From G963663315 sp965116335 (GTDB taxonomy: Bacteria > Pseudomonadota > Gammaproteobacteria > Arenicellales > Poriferihabitantaceae), in contig OZ220677.1 in assembly GCA_965116335.1 (NCBI GenBank), forward strand, positions 1,488,001 to 1,552,000: DNA of 64,000 nt, given 5' to 3'. A program made the translations under genes and the position numbers. Positions 1-8,419 of the stretch are shown here, in pieces. The number at the start of each line of letters is the position of its first letter. The first letter of the stretch is position 1. The notes under the pieces are model-generated. The model ran no database searches. It was not told the DNA's origin and was given only the letters and a program-made list of their open reading frames with translations.

Positions 1-111
1 GTATGAAAATATATCGTTTGTGTATAGCGTTTCCAACCCCTATATTCCATTCTGTCGATTGAGTGGTCAATCGGCCTGTTACCAAACAGTAATGTTATTG
101 AGGGAAATAAA

Positions 112-201
112 ATGACGAACATATTAATCAAAGTAGGACTTTCCTACGTAGGTGCTTTAACACTCTTGACCATTATCATGTCTTTGCGGGGGTGGGTATG
201 A
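112..201 (+). CDS. 29-residue single-span membrane peptide upstream of DUF1127 gene
   Basis: A short reading frame starts at ATG 112 behind a good ribosome-binding site (GAGGG, 8 bases upstream). It encodes 29 residues, mostly hydrophobic from about residue 8 to 24 (VGLSYVGALTLLTIIMSL), so a single membrane span is likely. Its stop codon overlaps the ATG of the next gene (ATGA at 198-201), implying translational coupling. I recognise no family. The strong start signals and the coupling make it a plausible real gene despite its size. Confidence 0.5.
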   Translation: MTNILIKVGLSYVGALTLLTIIMSLRGWV

Positions 202-488
202 ATAATATTACAACGATGGGTGACCACAGGAACGTCATCCACAGTTCATTCCGGCGTGGAATTACGAAACGAATCATAAGCCGGATCAAATACTGGAATG
301 AGCGTAGAAAAGCTATTCGCCAGTTGACTGCAATGAGCGACCGATTGCTGCAGGATATTGGTATTGAACGCCACGAAATTCATGAGGCAGTCTATCAATC
401 CGGCGCACCGGTAAAGGCTCCTGTGAAAATGGCTTCTGAAAGAACCGGCAAGCCCGAAGTTTCCAGGGAGCTTCGAAAAGCCGCATAG
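198..488 (+). CDS. DUF1127 domain protein
   Basis: About 96 residues. The middle (roughly residues 25-65) holds the DUF1127 pattern: an aromatic/basic stretch (RIKYWNERRKAIRQL) followed by LQDIGIERHEI. Proteins of this family are short, basic and often stress- or RNA-linked in proteobacteria; the exact role here is unknown. I chose ATG 198 rather than the GTG two codons earlier because ATG 198 overlaps the stop of the upstream 29-codon frame. The C-terminal tail (after residue 75) is lysine- and proline-rich and shows no domain. A strong terminator follows at once, so the two small genes form their own transcription unit. Confidence 0.8.
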   Translation: MNNITTMGDHRNVIHSSFRRGITKRIISRIKYWNERRKAIRQLTAMSDRLLQDIGIERHEIHEAVYQSGAPVKAPVKMASERTGKPEVSRELRKAA

Positions 489-518
489 TGTTTTAATCCT
501 CCATTGGTGTATTGATTG

Positions 519-549
519 GGACGTCCGATGTTTGGACGTCCTTTTTTTT
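519..549 (+). terminator. Rho-independent terminator after the DUF1127 gene
   Basis: Two copies of GGACGTCC (519-526 and 534-541), a sequence that is its own reverse complement, form an 8-bp stem with a 7-base loop, followed by eight T residues (542-549). Confidence 0.9.
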
Positions 550-589
550 GCCTGCTAGAATAACCCGGCACAGACTGCTTGATTAAAAA

Positions 590-1003
590 ATGCTCTGGAT
601 CAAATCAATTCATATCATCTCAATGGTTGTCTGGTTCGCCGGACTGTTCTACCTGCCCAGGTTATATGTCTATCACGCCCAGGCCAGCGACCGCATCGGT
701 ATCGAGCGATTCAAAATCATGGAGAGGAAGCTGTTTTTCGGGATTATGACTCCGGGAGCGGTACTGACTCTCGTCTCTGGATTCTGGCTATGGATCGGTT
801 ATGGATTTTCCGGTAACTGGTTATCCGCGAAACTGGTATTGGTCGGGCTGGTCATCATTCATCATCTCTGGTGTTATCGGGTGCTGCTCGCGTTCAGACA
901 GGATGCCAACAAACGCAGCCACGTCTACTACCGATGGATGAATGAAATCCCCGTGTTGTATCTGATCGGAATTATCCTTCTGGTCGTGATCAAACCATTC
1001 TAG
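590..1003 (+). CDS. hemJ: HemJ-type protoporphyrinogen oxidase
   Basis: 137 residues, a small integral membrane protein with about four hydrophobic spans. The N-terminus (MLWIKSIHIISMVVWFAGLF) with the conserved histidine in the first helix and the later RPRL-like YLPRLYVYH segment are typical of HemJ (formerly UPF0093), which oxidises protoporphyrinogen IX to protoporphyrin IX in haem synthesis in bacteria without HemG or HemY. Length matches the family (about 140). It follows a terminator and is about 100 bp ahead of acnA on the same strand, probably as a separate unit. Assignment rests on family resemblance. Confidence 0.85.
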   Translation: MLWIKSIHIISMVVWFAGLFYLPRLYVYHAQASDRIGIERFKIMERKLFFGIMTPGAVLTLVSGFWLWIGYGFSGNWLSAKLVLVGLVIIHHLWCYRVLLAFRQDANKRSHVYYRWMNEIPVLYLIGIILLVVIKPF

Positions 1004-1043
1004 CGGCTGGCTCACGCGCAATCCGTGTCCTGACCAAATGCAG

Positions 1044-1083
1044 TATAATCGCTACCCCGATCCGAATCCGGGGTTGAACCCCG
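1044..1083 (+). promoter_or_regulatory. Possible acnA promoter -10 and leader hairpin
   Basis: A TATAAT hexamer lies at 1044-1049 with no good -35 partner, followed by a short inverted repeat CGGGG...CCCCG (69-73 and 79-83 of the 1,000s) within the acnA leader, 18 bases before the start codon. Weak evidence; the hairpin has no T-run and could affect leader structure. Confidence 0.3.
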
Positions 1084-1100
1084 TTATTTTATAAAGAACC

Positions 1101-3776
1101 ATGACACAAATCAGTAAAAATTCATTCGACAGCTATTCGACTCTGGATGTCGATGGAGTCGCATTCGGCTACTATGACCTCAACTCTGCTGCGCTGTCTG
1201 CTGTTGCCGACATCAGCCGACTGCCCCATTCGATCAAGGTACTGCTGGAAAATCTGCTGCGCCACGAGGATGGGGTTTCCTGCACCGCCGACGATATTGC
1301 GGCCGTAGCCAGAAGCGCTGAAAACAACACGGCCCAGGAAATCGCCTGGTATCCCGCCCGTGTACTGATGCAGGACTTTACCGGAGTGCCGGCGGTGGTA
1401 GATCTGGCGGCGATGCGTGAGGCACTGGTCAAGGACGGTATCGACCCGGAGAAAGTCAACCCGCGATCAAGGGTTGATCTGGTGATTGACCACTCCGTAG
1501 TGATTGATCAGTATGCGACTCAAACCGCGTTTGCCGCTAATGTGAATCTGGAAATGCAGCGAAATGCGGAGCGCTATCAATTCCTGAAATGGGGTCAGGG
1601 AGCTTTCGACAACTTCCAACTGGTGCCTCCGGGAACGGGCATCTGTCACCAGGTCAATCTCGAATACCTGGCCAGGGGCGTATGGAGTGATCACAAGGAC
1701 GGGCAACGGGTCGCCTACCCGGATACACTGGTGGGAACAGACAGTCATACCACCATGATCAATGGCCTCGGCGTGCTGGGCTGGGGCGTCGGTGGTATTG
1801 AAGCCGAAGCCGCCATGCTGGGGCAACCGATCCCGATGTTGATTCCGCAGGTAGTCGGCTTTGAATTGACCGGGCAACTGAAGGAAGGGATTACCGCGAC
1901 AGACCTGGTTCTGCGGATCGTGCAGATGCTTCGTGAGCACGGCGTAGTCGGCAAGTTTGTGGAGTTTTACGGCGAGGCGCTGGATCATCTGCCGATTGCA
2001 GATCGCGCAACCATTGCCAACATGGCCCCCGAATACGGCGCCACCTGCGGTTTCTTCCCGGTGGACCGGAAAACCATCGACTACCTTCGCCTGAGCGGCC
2101 GTCCAGCCGAAACTGTGGCCCTGGTCGAACAATACAGCAAGGCTCAGGGGCTGTGGAGGAACAGTGATGCCCCGGCGCCAGTGTTCAGTTCCACATTGAC
2201 TCTGGATATCAGTGAAGTCAATCCGAACCTGTCCGGGCCAAAACGCCCTCAGGACCGGGTCGCCCTGCCCGACCTTCCGCAAGCGATGGAGGCGTTCATC
2301 TGCGACGCAGGCAAGGGCAACGAGCTGGATGAGGATTTTGGGAGCGCCGACGGCTTGCGCCTGCGCCATGGCGATGTCGTGGTGGCCGCCATCACCTCCT
2401 GCACCAACACCTCCAACCCGGCGGTCATGGTCGGGGCCGGACTGGTCGCGAAGAAAGCGGTGGAAAAGGGGATCACCCGCAAACCCTGGGTCAAGTCATC
2501 GCTGGCGCCCGGCTCGAAGGTGGTAACTGAATATCTGGAAAAGGCGGGGCTGCAATCCAGCCTTGATGCACTGGGATTCAATACAGTGGGGTATGGTTGC
2601 ACCACCTGCATCGGAAACTCAGGCCCCCTGCCCGAACCGGTAGACGATGCGATCAGTGCAAATGACCTGATCGTGGCCGCTGTACTGTCGGGCAATCGAA
2701 ATTTCGAAGGCCGTATCCATCCACTGGTGAAAGCGAACTGGCTGGCCTCTCCACCTCTGGTCGTCGCCTACGCGCTGGCGGGAACCACCCGGATCAATCT
2801 GGCGAGCGACCCGATCTCCTGCGACCGGGACGGCAACCCGGTATACCTGAAAGACATCTGGCCGACCAATGAGGAGATTGCCCATGAGGTGGGCAAAATT
2901 GATGGCTCGATGTTCTCCAGCAAGTATGCCGACGTATTCGCCGGAGACCAACAATGGCAGGACATCCCCACCCGGCAGGGTCAGACATACACATTCTCCG
3001 CCGATTCAACCTATATTCAGTTACCGCCGTTCTTCGAGCAACAGTACACCAGCGGCAAGGATAGCAATATACAAGGAGCGCGGATTCTCGCACTGCTCGG
3101 CGATTCGGTGACCACCGATCACATCTCACCGGCTGGTTCTATTCAACCCGGCAGCCCTGCGGCCAGATACCTGACCGATCACGGGGTTACCCAGCGGGAT
3201 TTCAATTCCTACGGCTCGAGACGAGGCAACCATGAAGTCATGATGCGAGGCACCTTCGGTAATATCCGGATCAGAAATGAACTGGTGCCGGGCGTTGAAG
3301 GCGGCTTTACCCGCACGGTGGACGATCCTGAACCGATTTCAATTTATGATGCTGCGATGCGCTACCTGTCGCAACAAATACCCACCGTAGTCATTGGCGG
3401 CAAGGAATACGGCACCGGATCAAGCCGTGACTGGGCAGCCAAAGGGACGCTGCTGCTCGGCGTCAAAGCGGTCATCGTGGAAAGTTTCGAGCGCATACAC
3501 CGCTCCAATCTGGTCGGCATGGGTGTCCTTCCGTTACAGTTCATGCCCGGAGAAAACCGCAAAACCCACAATCTCGGCATCACCGACAGCATGGATATCC
3601 TGGGGCTCGACGGCGGACTTGAACCCCGACAGATTTTCGAGGCTCGTATCAACCGGGCAGATGGTTCAGTAGACCCGATTCAGTTACAGTCCAGAATCGA
3701 CACCGCGGTCGAATTGGAATATTATCTCGCCGGTGGGGTGTTGCACTACGTGCTGGAACGCATCAAGGCCGGCTGA
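1101..3776 (+). CDS. acnA: Aconitate hydratase A
   Basis: 891 residues, the usual size of bacterial AcnA. It interconverts citrate and isocitrate in the TCA cycle using a [4Fe-4S] cluster in the cytoplasm. Cluster ligands are visible as Cys434 (in SCTNTSNP) and Cys500/Cys503 (in GYGCTTCIGNSG). The substrate loop VGTDSHTTMINGLGVLGWGV and the C-terminal swivel-domain signature GGKEYGTGSSRDWAAKG are present. It is monocistronic: the following gene is on the other strand and converges with an 17-bp gap. No anomaly seen. Confidence 0.97.
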   Translation: MTQISKNSFDSYSTLDVDGVAFGYYDLNSAALSAVADISRLPHSIKVLLENLLRHEDGVSCTADDIAAVARSAENNTAQEIAWYPARVLMQDFTGVPAVVDLAAMREALVKDGIDPEKVNPRSRVDLVIDHSVVIDQYATQTAFAANVNLEMQRNAERYQFLKWGQGAFDNFQLVPPGTGICHQVNLEYLARGVWSDHKDGQRVAYPDTLVGTDSHTTMINGLGVLGWGVGGIEAEAAMLGQPIPMLIPQVVGFELTGQLKEGITATDLVLRIVQMLREHGVVGKFVEFYGEALDHLPIADRATIANMAPEYGATCGFFPVDRKTIDYLRLSGRPAETVALVEQYSKAQGLWRNSDAPAPVFSSTLTLDISEVNPNLSGPKRPQDRVALPDLPQAMEAFICDAGKGNELDEDFGSADGLRLRHGDVVVAAITSCTNTSNPAVMVGAGLVAKKAVEKGITRKPWVKSSLAPGSKVVTEYLEKAGLQSSLDALGFNTVGYGCTTCIGNSGPLPEPVDDAISANDLIVAAVLSGNRNFEGRIHPLVKANWLASPPLVVAYALAGTTRINLASDPISCDRDGNPVYLKDIWPTNEEIAHEVGKIDGSMFSSKYADVFAGDQQWQDIPTRQGQTYTFSADSTYIQLPPFFEQQYTSGKDSNIQGARILALLGDSVTTDHISPAGSIQPGSPAARYLTDHGVTQRDFNSYGSRRGNHEVMMRGTFGNIRIRNELVPGVEGGFTRTVDDPEPISIYDAAMRYLSQQIPTVVIGGKEYGTGSSRDWAAKGTLLLGVKAVIVESFERIHRSNLVGMGVLPLQFMPGENRKTHNLGITDSMDILGLDGGLEPRQIFEARINRADGSVDPIQLQSRIDTAVELEYYLAGGVLHYVLERIKAG

Positions 3777-3793
3777 CCGGAGTCTTCTCCCGC

Positions 3794-4240
3794 TTACTGG
3801 ATATTGACTTCGATGTTTCTGGCTTCAGACTGCTTTGGTTTCGCAATGGTCAGTATCAGGGTCCCATCCGCGTAGTTGGCGACCACACCGCCTCCATCAA
3901 GCTCCGAGCCGAACCGGAGATGACGCACGAAATTCCCGACCGGCCTCTCATGCCGTACCCAGTGTCCGCCCTCAAGATTCAATTGCCGGGTGCGAGCATT
4001 GACTACCAGCGCATTCCCGGATGTGGTGACCTGAATGCTGTCCTTGTCGACTCCGGGCAGATCTATCCACAACTTCAGGGCTTCATTGTCCTCGTAAATG
4101 TCAACATTGGGAGTGATAGAAACCGGCTCATGACGGTGCGCTCTCTTCTCGCCGTCACTGCCGATGGTTTTGATCAGGCCGCCCACATCGTCCTGATCGA
4201 TAATGATTGTGCCGAATGGCGAGCTTATTCTCTGTGACAT
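3794..4240 (-). CDS. Hsp20/alpha-crystallin small heat-shock protein
   Basis: 148 residues. An alpha-crystallin domain spans about residues 42-148, with the beta-strand pattern PNVDIYEDNEALKLWIDLPGV near its start and the terminal V/I-x-I motif (VNIQ). Small heat-shock proteins are ATP-independent holdases that bind unfolding proteins in the cytoplasm. The N-terminal arm carries a short basic/His stretch. It is transcribed leftward, about 35 bp after the BCCT gene, so it may be read through from that operon or have its own stress promoter; none is obvious. Confidence 0.9.
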   Translation of the reverse strand: MSQRISSPFGTIIIDQDDVGGLIKTIGSDGEKRAHRHEPVSITPNVDIYEDNEALKLWIDLPGVDKDSIQVTTSGNALVVNARTRQLNLEGGHWVRHERPVGNFVRHLRFGSELDGGGVVANYADGTLILTIAKPKQSEARNIEVNIQ

Positions 4241-4276
4241 GATGTTCTCCGTATTGGATTATCCAACTTGCTGGAT

Positions 4277-5926
4277 TTAACTGGTTTTATCGGCTTCCTG
4301 AGACTCCGTCGAGTGAGAAACCGTCACCGTGCCACCGGAGTCTTGCTGTGGCTGAAGATCAATCACATCAATCTGGCCCGGTTCCGGATAATCCTCATTC
4401 AACCACCGGAAGAACGACATAGTCATGATAACCAGAATGACCATCAGTGGCAGGCCGACCACGATGGATGCGGTCTGCAACGGTTTCAGGCCACCGAGAT
4501 ACATCAAGGCCAGTGAAACCGCAGCCAGGATAAAGGCCCAGAACAAACGATGCCATCTTGCCGGTTCGGTATTGGCGTCTTCCTGCTCTTCGGTAGCGAC
4601 AGTGGCCAAAGTAAAGGCGGATGAATCCAGAGTCGTGGCGCCGAATATAAAAGCCAGCACGATAAATACTATCAGCAGAAGAGGAGCCACGAAACCAATC
4701 CCGAAGCCAAAAAACGAAGCATTTTGCCCGACTCCGACAATGGTGGCGATAACTGCCGCAGCTCCATCCTGATTACTGAGTATATCGCTGATCGGAACAA
4801 TATCGTTCAGCTGGAAATACATTCCGGTATTTCCCAGTATGGCGAAAAACAGCCAGCAACCCAGAGAACCTCCGACCACTTCAGCGACAATCAACTGGCG
4901 GATGGTGCGGCCATAAGAAATACGCGCCACAAACAGCCCCATGAACGGCGCATAAGCAATCCACCATGCCCAGTAGAAAATCGTCCAGCCCTGCGGGAAT
5001 CCGCCCTCGGCTATCGGGTCCGTCCAGAAACTCATTTCAACGAAATTGGACATCAACAGCCCCATGCTGTTGGTGAAAGTGGACAATATGAACACGGTCG
5101 GGCCAAACAGGAAAGTAAACCCGAGAATAATCATGATCAGCCACAGGTTAATATCACTTAAAACCTTGATGCCCTTTTCCAGACCGGAGTAGACACTGGC
5201 GCCAAAGATGAGTCCCCATACCAGCACAACGGCCACATCCAGCGAGAAACTGCGTTCGATACCGAATAATTCGGAAATGCCGGCGGATAACATCGGCGTT
5301 CCCAACCCCATTGAGGTGCCAATTCCACCGATCAGGCCGAACATGAACAGGACATCTATGATCTTTCCGGGCCACCCGGCTGCGGCATTTTCCCCGATTA
5401 CCGGCGCACAGGCAGCAGACAAGCGCAGCACCGCCCGCTTTTTGTTCCATAACATATAAGCCAATGGCAATGTCGGAATGCAATAAACCGCCCAAGCGGT
5501 GAAACCCCAGTGGAAAAGGCCGTATGTGGAAGCCCATTCAGCCGCTTCTGCCGATTTCGGCTCAATACCGAACGGCGGGCCGGAATAGTAGTATGCCCAC
5601 TCAATCGCCCCCCAGAACATGACGCTTGCGCCAATACCGGCGCAAAACAACATAGCCACCCAGCTTGCCATCGAAAACTGCGGGCGGGCCTCCGGACCAC
5701 CGAAGCGAACATTCCCGAAACGACCCAGGGCAAGCCATGCGAGGACGAAGAATGTGCCAATCGTAAACCACAGAAAGCTCCAGCCAAGCTGCTTGGTGGC
5801 AAAATTGAACAACACGCCAAGAACGCTCTTGGCGCCTTCCTCGAACAGAACCAGAGGCGTGACAAGCGTGACGATAACGATCAGGGCCGTCCAGAATATT
5901 ACCTTGTCTATTTTTGGTTGTTGCAT
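4277..5926 (-). CDS. BCCT-family betaine/choline/carnitine transporter
   Basis: 549 residues with about twelve hydrophobic spans. The family signature around W-x-x-F-Y-W-A-W-W-I-A-Y-A-P-F is present at about residues 315-330, followed by GLFVARISYGRTIRQ. BCCT carriers take up quaternary ammonium compounds with sodium or protons, or exchange them. The C-terminal tail is short and polar, so there is no long osmosensory extension. It lies 33 bp downstream of a periplasmic binding-protein gene on the same strand, with an enolase-superfamily enzyme further upstream. The group suggests catabolic use of a betaine-like compound. Substrate is not determined by sequence. Confidence 0.93.
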   Translation of the reverse strand: MQQPKIDKVIFWTALIVIVTLVTPLVLFEEGAKSVLGVLFNFATKQLGWSFLWFTIGTFFVLAWLALGRFGNVRFGGPEARPQFSMASWVAMLFCAGIGASVMFWGAIEWAYYYSGPPFGIEPKSAEAAEWASTYGLFHWGFTAWAVYCIPTLPLAYMLWNKKRAVLRLSAACAPVIGENAAAGWPGKIIDVLFMFGLIGGIGTSMGLGTPMLSAGISELFGIERSFSLDVAVVLVWGLIFGASVYSGLEKGIKVLSDINLWLIMIILGFTFLFGPTVFILSTFTNSMGLLMSNFVEMSFWTDPIAEGGFPQGWTIFYWAWWIAYAPFMGLFVARISYGRTIRQLIVAEVVGGSLGCWLFFAILGNTGMYFQLNDIVPISDILSNQDGAAAVIATIVGVGQNASFFGFGIGFVAPLLLIVFIVLAFIFGATTLDSSAFTLATVATEEQEDANTEPARWHRLFWAFILAAVSLALMYLGGLKPLQTASIVVGLPLMVILVIMTMSFFRWLNEDYPEPGQIDVIDLQPQQDSGGTVTVSHSTESQEADKTS

Positions 5927-5959
5927 ACTTTACACTCCATAAGAGGGGTCATTCGGTTG

Positions 5960-7060
5960 TCAGAAACGTGCGCCGCGTTCCTGCACGTCAAGTCCTGCAG
6001 GTGCAATCCACTGCTCGAATCTCTCCCGAATCGGGTCGATATTAACTGCCCACCATTGCGAATCGAAACGTAATGACGTATCCGACAGATTTTCCGCAGG
6101 CAGATAGGGTCTGACTTCTTCAGGAACCCCTTTCTGAGCCGACTTTCTGACCGGGCCATACGGGATATAGCGGACCACTTCAGTCATCCCCCTGGCACTG
6201 GTCGCATACAGAATGAACCGCTTCGCGTTTTCAAGATTGCGACTGCCTTTCGTGATAGCGAGAAACTCCATCTCCCACAACTGACCGTCCCAGACAATAT
6301 CTATCGGGTCACCGTCCTCCATCATCGGCCGGTGCAATCGCCCGTTCCAGGCAGCCGTCATGGTGACCCTATCGTCTTTCAGCAACTGTACCGGTTCGCC
6401 TCCCGAACTCCACCACACAATATTCGATTTCAGCCTGTCAAGCGAGGCAAAGGCCAGATTCAGGCCTTCTTCGGTAGCTAATTCAGCATATACCTGATCA
6501 GCCGGAATACCCGCCGCCATCAGCGCCCATTCCAGGGTTCCGCGCGGGTCCCTTCGCAACCCCCTCTTGCCCGGGAAATCCCGTACATTGAAAAAATCAG
6601 CAATGCTCGTCGGCTGACCGTCAGCGAAGGCTTCCGTATCGTAAGCATAAACCGTAGCCCATGTGTAAATACCCACTCCGCACTCATTCTCCAGAGCACC
6701 CTCGACAAAATCATTACCGGGGCCAGGCAGTGTGGAATGATCGAATTTCTCCAGCAACCCCTCATCACAGGCCTGGATCAGGTCGGAATATTCCATGTCG
6801 ATTACATCCCAGGTCACGTTGGTGGTATTGACCTGATCCCGAATTTCCTCGATCCCTCCACCGTAATACACCAGCTCCGCCGATTTATTGTTTTCTTTTT
6901 CCCAGGGCAGAATCCAGGCCTGCATGTGGGCGCGCGCCAAGTCCCCGCCCCAGTCCACCACCGTTAGGTCCCGATGTGCATACACACTCCCACAAAAAAA
7001 CAGAACCAGGACGAACAATGAAGCTGTTTTTTTAAGGAAATTCAAACCGATTCGCAACAT
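5960..7060 (-). CDS. ABC-type periplasmic solute-binding protein (PotD-like)
   Basis: 366 residues with a clear signal peptide (basic MLRIGLNFLKK, hydrophobic core, likely cleavage after SVYA near residue 28). The mature start LTVVDWGGDLARAHMQAWI and the later TMTAAWNGRLHR segment match the spermidine/putrescine-binding (bacterial extracellular family 1) proteins that feed ABC importers. No permease or ATPase gene is adjacent: the neighbour is a BCCT carrier instead, which is odd. Either the ABC partners lie elsewhere or the protein has been recruited. It sits in a leftward group with the enolase-superfamily gene (157 bp upstream). Confidence 0.85.
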   Translation of the reverse strand: MLRIGLNFLKKTASLFVLVLFFCGSVYAHRDLTVVDWGGDLARAHMQAWILPWEKENNKSAELVYYGGGIEEIRDQVNTTNVTWDVIDMEYSDLIQACDEGLLEKFDHSTLPGPGNDFVEGALENECGVGIYTWATVYAYDTEAFADGQPTSIADFFNVRDFPGKRGLRRDPRGTLEWALMAAGIPADQVYAELATEEGLNLAFASLDRLKSNIVWWSSGGEPVQLLKDDRVTMTAAWNGRLHRPMMEDGDPIDIVWDGQLWEMEFLAITKGSRNLENAKRFILYATSARGMTEVVRYIPYGPVRKSAQKGVPEEVRPYLPAENLSDTSLRFDSQWWAVNIDPIRERFEQWIAPAGLDVQERGARF

Positions 7061-7216
7061 TCTCTATCTCCTAAAGTAAAATTTCCGGGCCTGTCAATAT
7101 GGTCTGCAGGAACACTCACCAGTGCTGATACCCGATCAGCAATTTCACAAAATCCGAGTCATTGTAGTTTACATGGATCAGTTTTGGCAAATTTTTCGCA
7201 TAAAAACATTGCTTTT

Positions 7217-8341
7217 TTATTTTTTTGTGCATGAAACCGCCTCACTGACCTGCCAGGTCGACTTCTCCAGCCAGGATGAACAAACCCGGATACCCCAACC
7301 GGGGCCTTGTGGAATTTGTACCTTACCGCCTTCCGCCACCGGAAAATCCTCATAGATACCGTATTGCCAAGGATAATAATCCGCCTCCTCAATCGAAAAC
7401 TCGACATAAGGGCCAGCATTTTCGATTGCCCCCATCAGGTGCAGCGTGAATATCGTGACCAGTGAGAGATTGGCCGCATGGGGAGTAATCGTTTTCCCGG
7501 CGTCCGCCGCCATTTTGACTACCCGCAGGGTACGCTCGATACCTCCCATGTAACAGATGTCGGGCTGATAAACATCAACCGTATCGTTATCGATCATATA
7601 TTTCCATAACGCCAGATTGTTGTCCTGCTCGCCTCCTGTAACATCAATCGACAAGGCATCGGTGACCCGTCTGGTCCATTCGTACTCCCAATAGGGGCAG
7701 GGTTCCTCGAAGTGGCAGATACCATAATCCTCCAGCATCCGGCCCATTTCGATTGCCTTTTCGGGCCGGTAACAACTGTTGCCGTCAACCAGCAGATCAA
7801 CGTCATCACCCAGCGTTTTCCTGACCGCCGCCACGATTTCTTCCGAGCGACCCGGCCACTGATCCTGATTGCGTCCGCACTCGGCCCCAACCCTGAATTT
7901 GAACGCATCATAACCGTGTTTGTCGCGCAACCGATCAAAGCGCTCGGCCTCATCCTGTGGCGTAATATCCCGGCTCATGCTGGAAGCATACACACGTAGC
8001 GGGCGCGGGCTGCCGCCGAGCAACTGACATACCGACTTGCCCTCTATCTTGCCGTGCAGATCCCATAATGCAGTATCGACTCCGCAAACCGCACGACACA
8101 GATAGGAGCCGGGAAACTTGTGCTCCTTCTCAAAAACCAGATCGAACAAATCACCCAACCCGGACAGGTCGGAAACATCGCGCCCCAGCACCCAGGGGGC
8201 CACCTGACGGTGCAGGACCGTCGCGGTGATGTCCGCATTGTAGGTGGAAACCTGCCCCCAACCCTGATCACCGGAGTCAGTCGTCACCCGAACCAGCCCG
8301 ACATCAGTCGTACTGAAGGATTCAATTCTGTCTATCTTCAT
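7217..8341 (-). CDS. Enolase-superfamily (mandelate racemase/muconate-lactonizing type) enzyme
   Basis: 374 residues. N-terminal capping domain (to about residue 120) followed by a TIM barrel. Metal ligands are visible as Asp in LLVDGNSCY, Glu in CHFEEPCP and Glu in TGGEQDN; candidate acid-base residues are Lys in AFKFRVG and His in ITPHAANLS. These enzymes abstract the alpha-proton of a carboxylate and act as epimerases or dehydratases. With a BCCT carrier and a binding protein next door, a hydroxyproline-betaine-like or sugar-acid substrate is possible, but this is inference. The last 20 or so residues (WLEKSTWQVSEAVSCTKK) look unlike the family core. Confidence 0.85.
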   Translation of the reverse strand: MKIDRIESFSTTDVGLVRVTTDSGDQGWGQVSTYNADITATVLHRQVAPWVLGRDVSDLSGLGDLFDLVFEKEHKFPGSYLCRAVCGVDTALWDLHGKIEGKSVCQLLGGSPRPLRVYASSMSRDITPQDEAERFDRLRDKHGYDAFKFRVGAECGRNQDQWPGRSEEIVAAVRKTLGDDVDLLVDGNSCYRPEKAIEMGRMLEDYGICHFEEPCPYWEYEWTRRVTDALSIDVTGGEQDNNLALWKYMIDNDTVDVYQPDICYMGGIERTLRVVKMAADAGKTITPHAANLSLVTIFTLHLMGAIENAGPYVEFSIEEADYYPWQYGIYEDFPVAEGGKVQIPQGPGWGIRVCSSWLEKSTWQVSEAVSCTKK

Positions 8342-8419
8342 GCTTACATTGCCTCATCTTTTCCACAAAGAGCGCCCCGTCTTTCATTGTTCCACCCCGG
8401 GGTTTATGGTCTAATTGTG

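Noticed and set aside
8120..8419. Upstream extension of the acyl-CoA ligase frame
   Set aside because: Lies wholly over the divergent enolase-superfamily gene and has no ligase-like residues; ATG 8420 fits the family.
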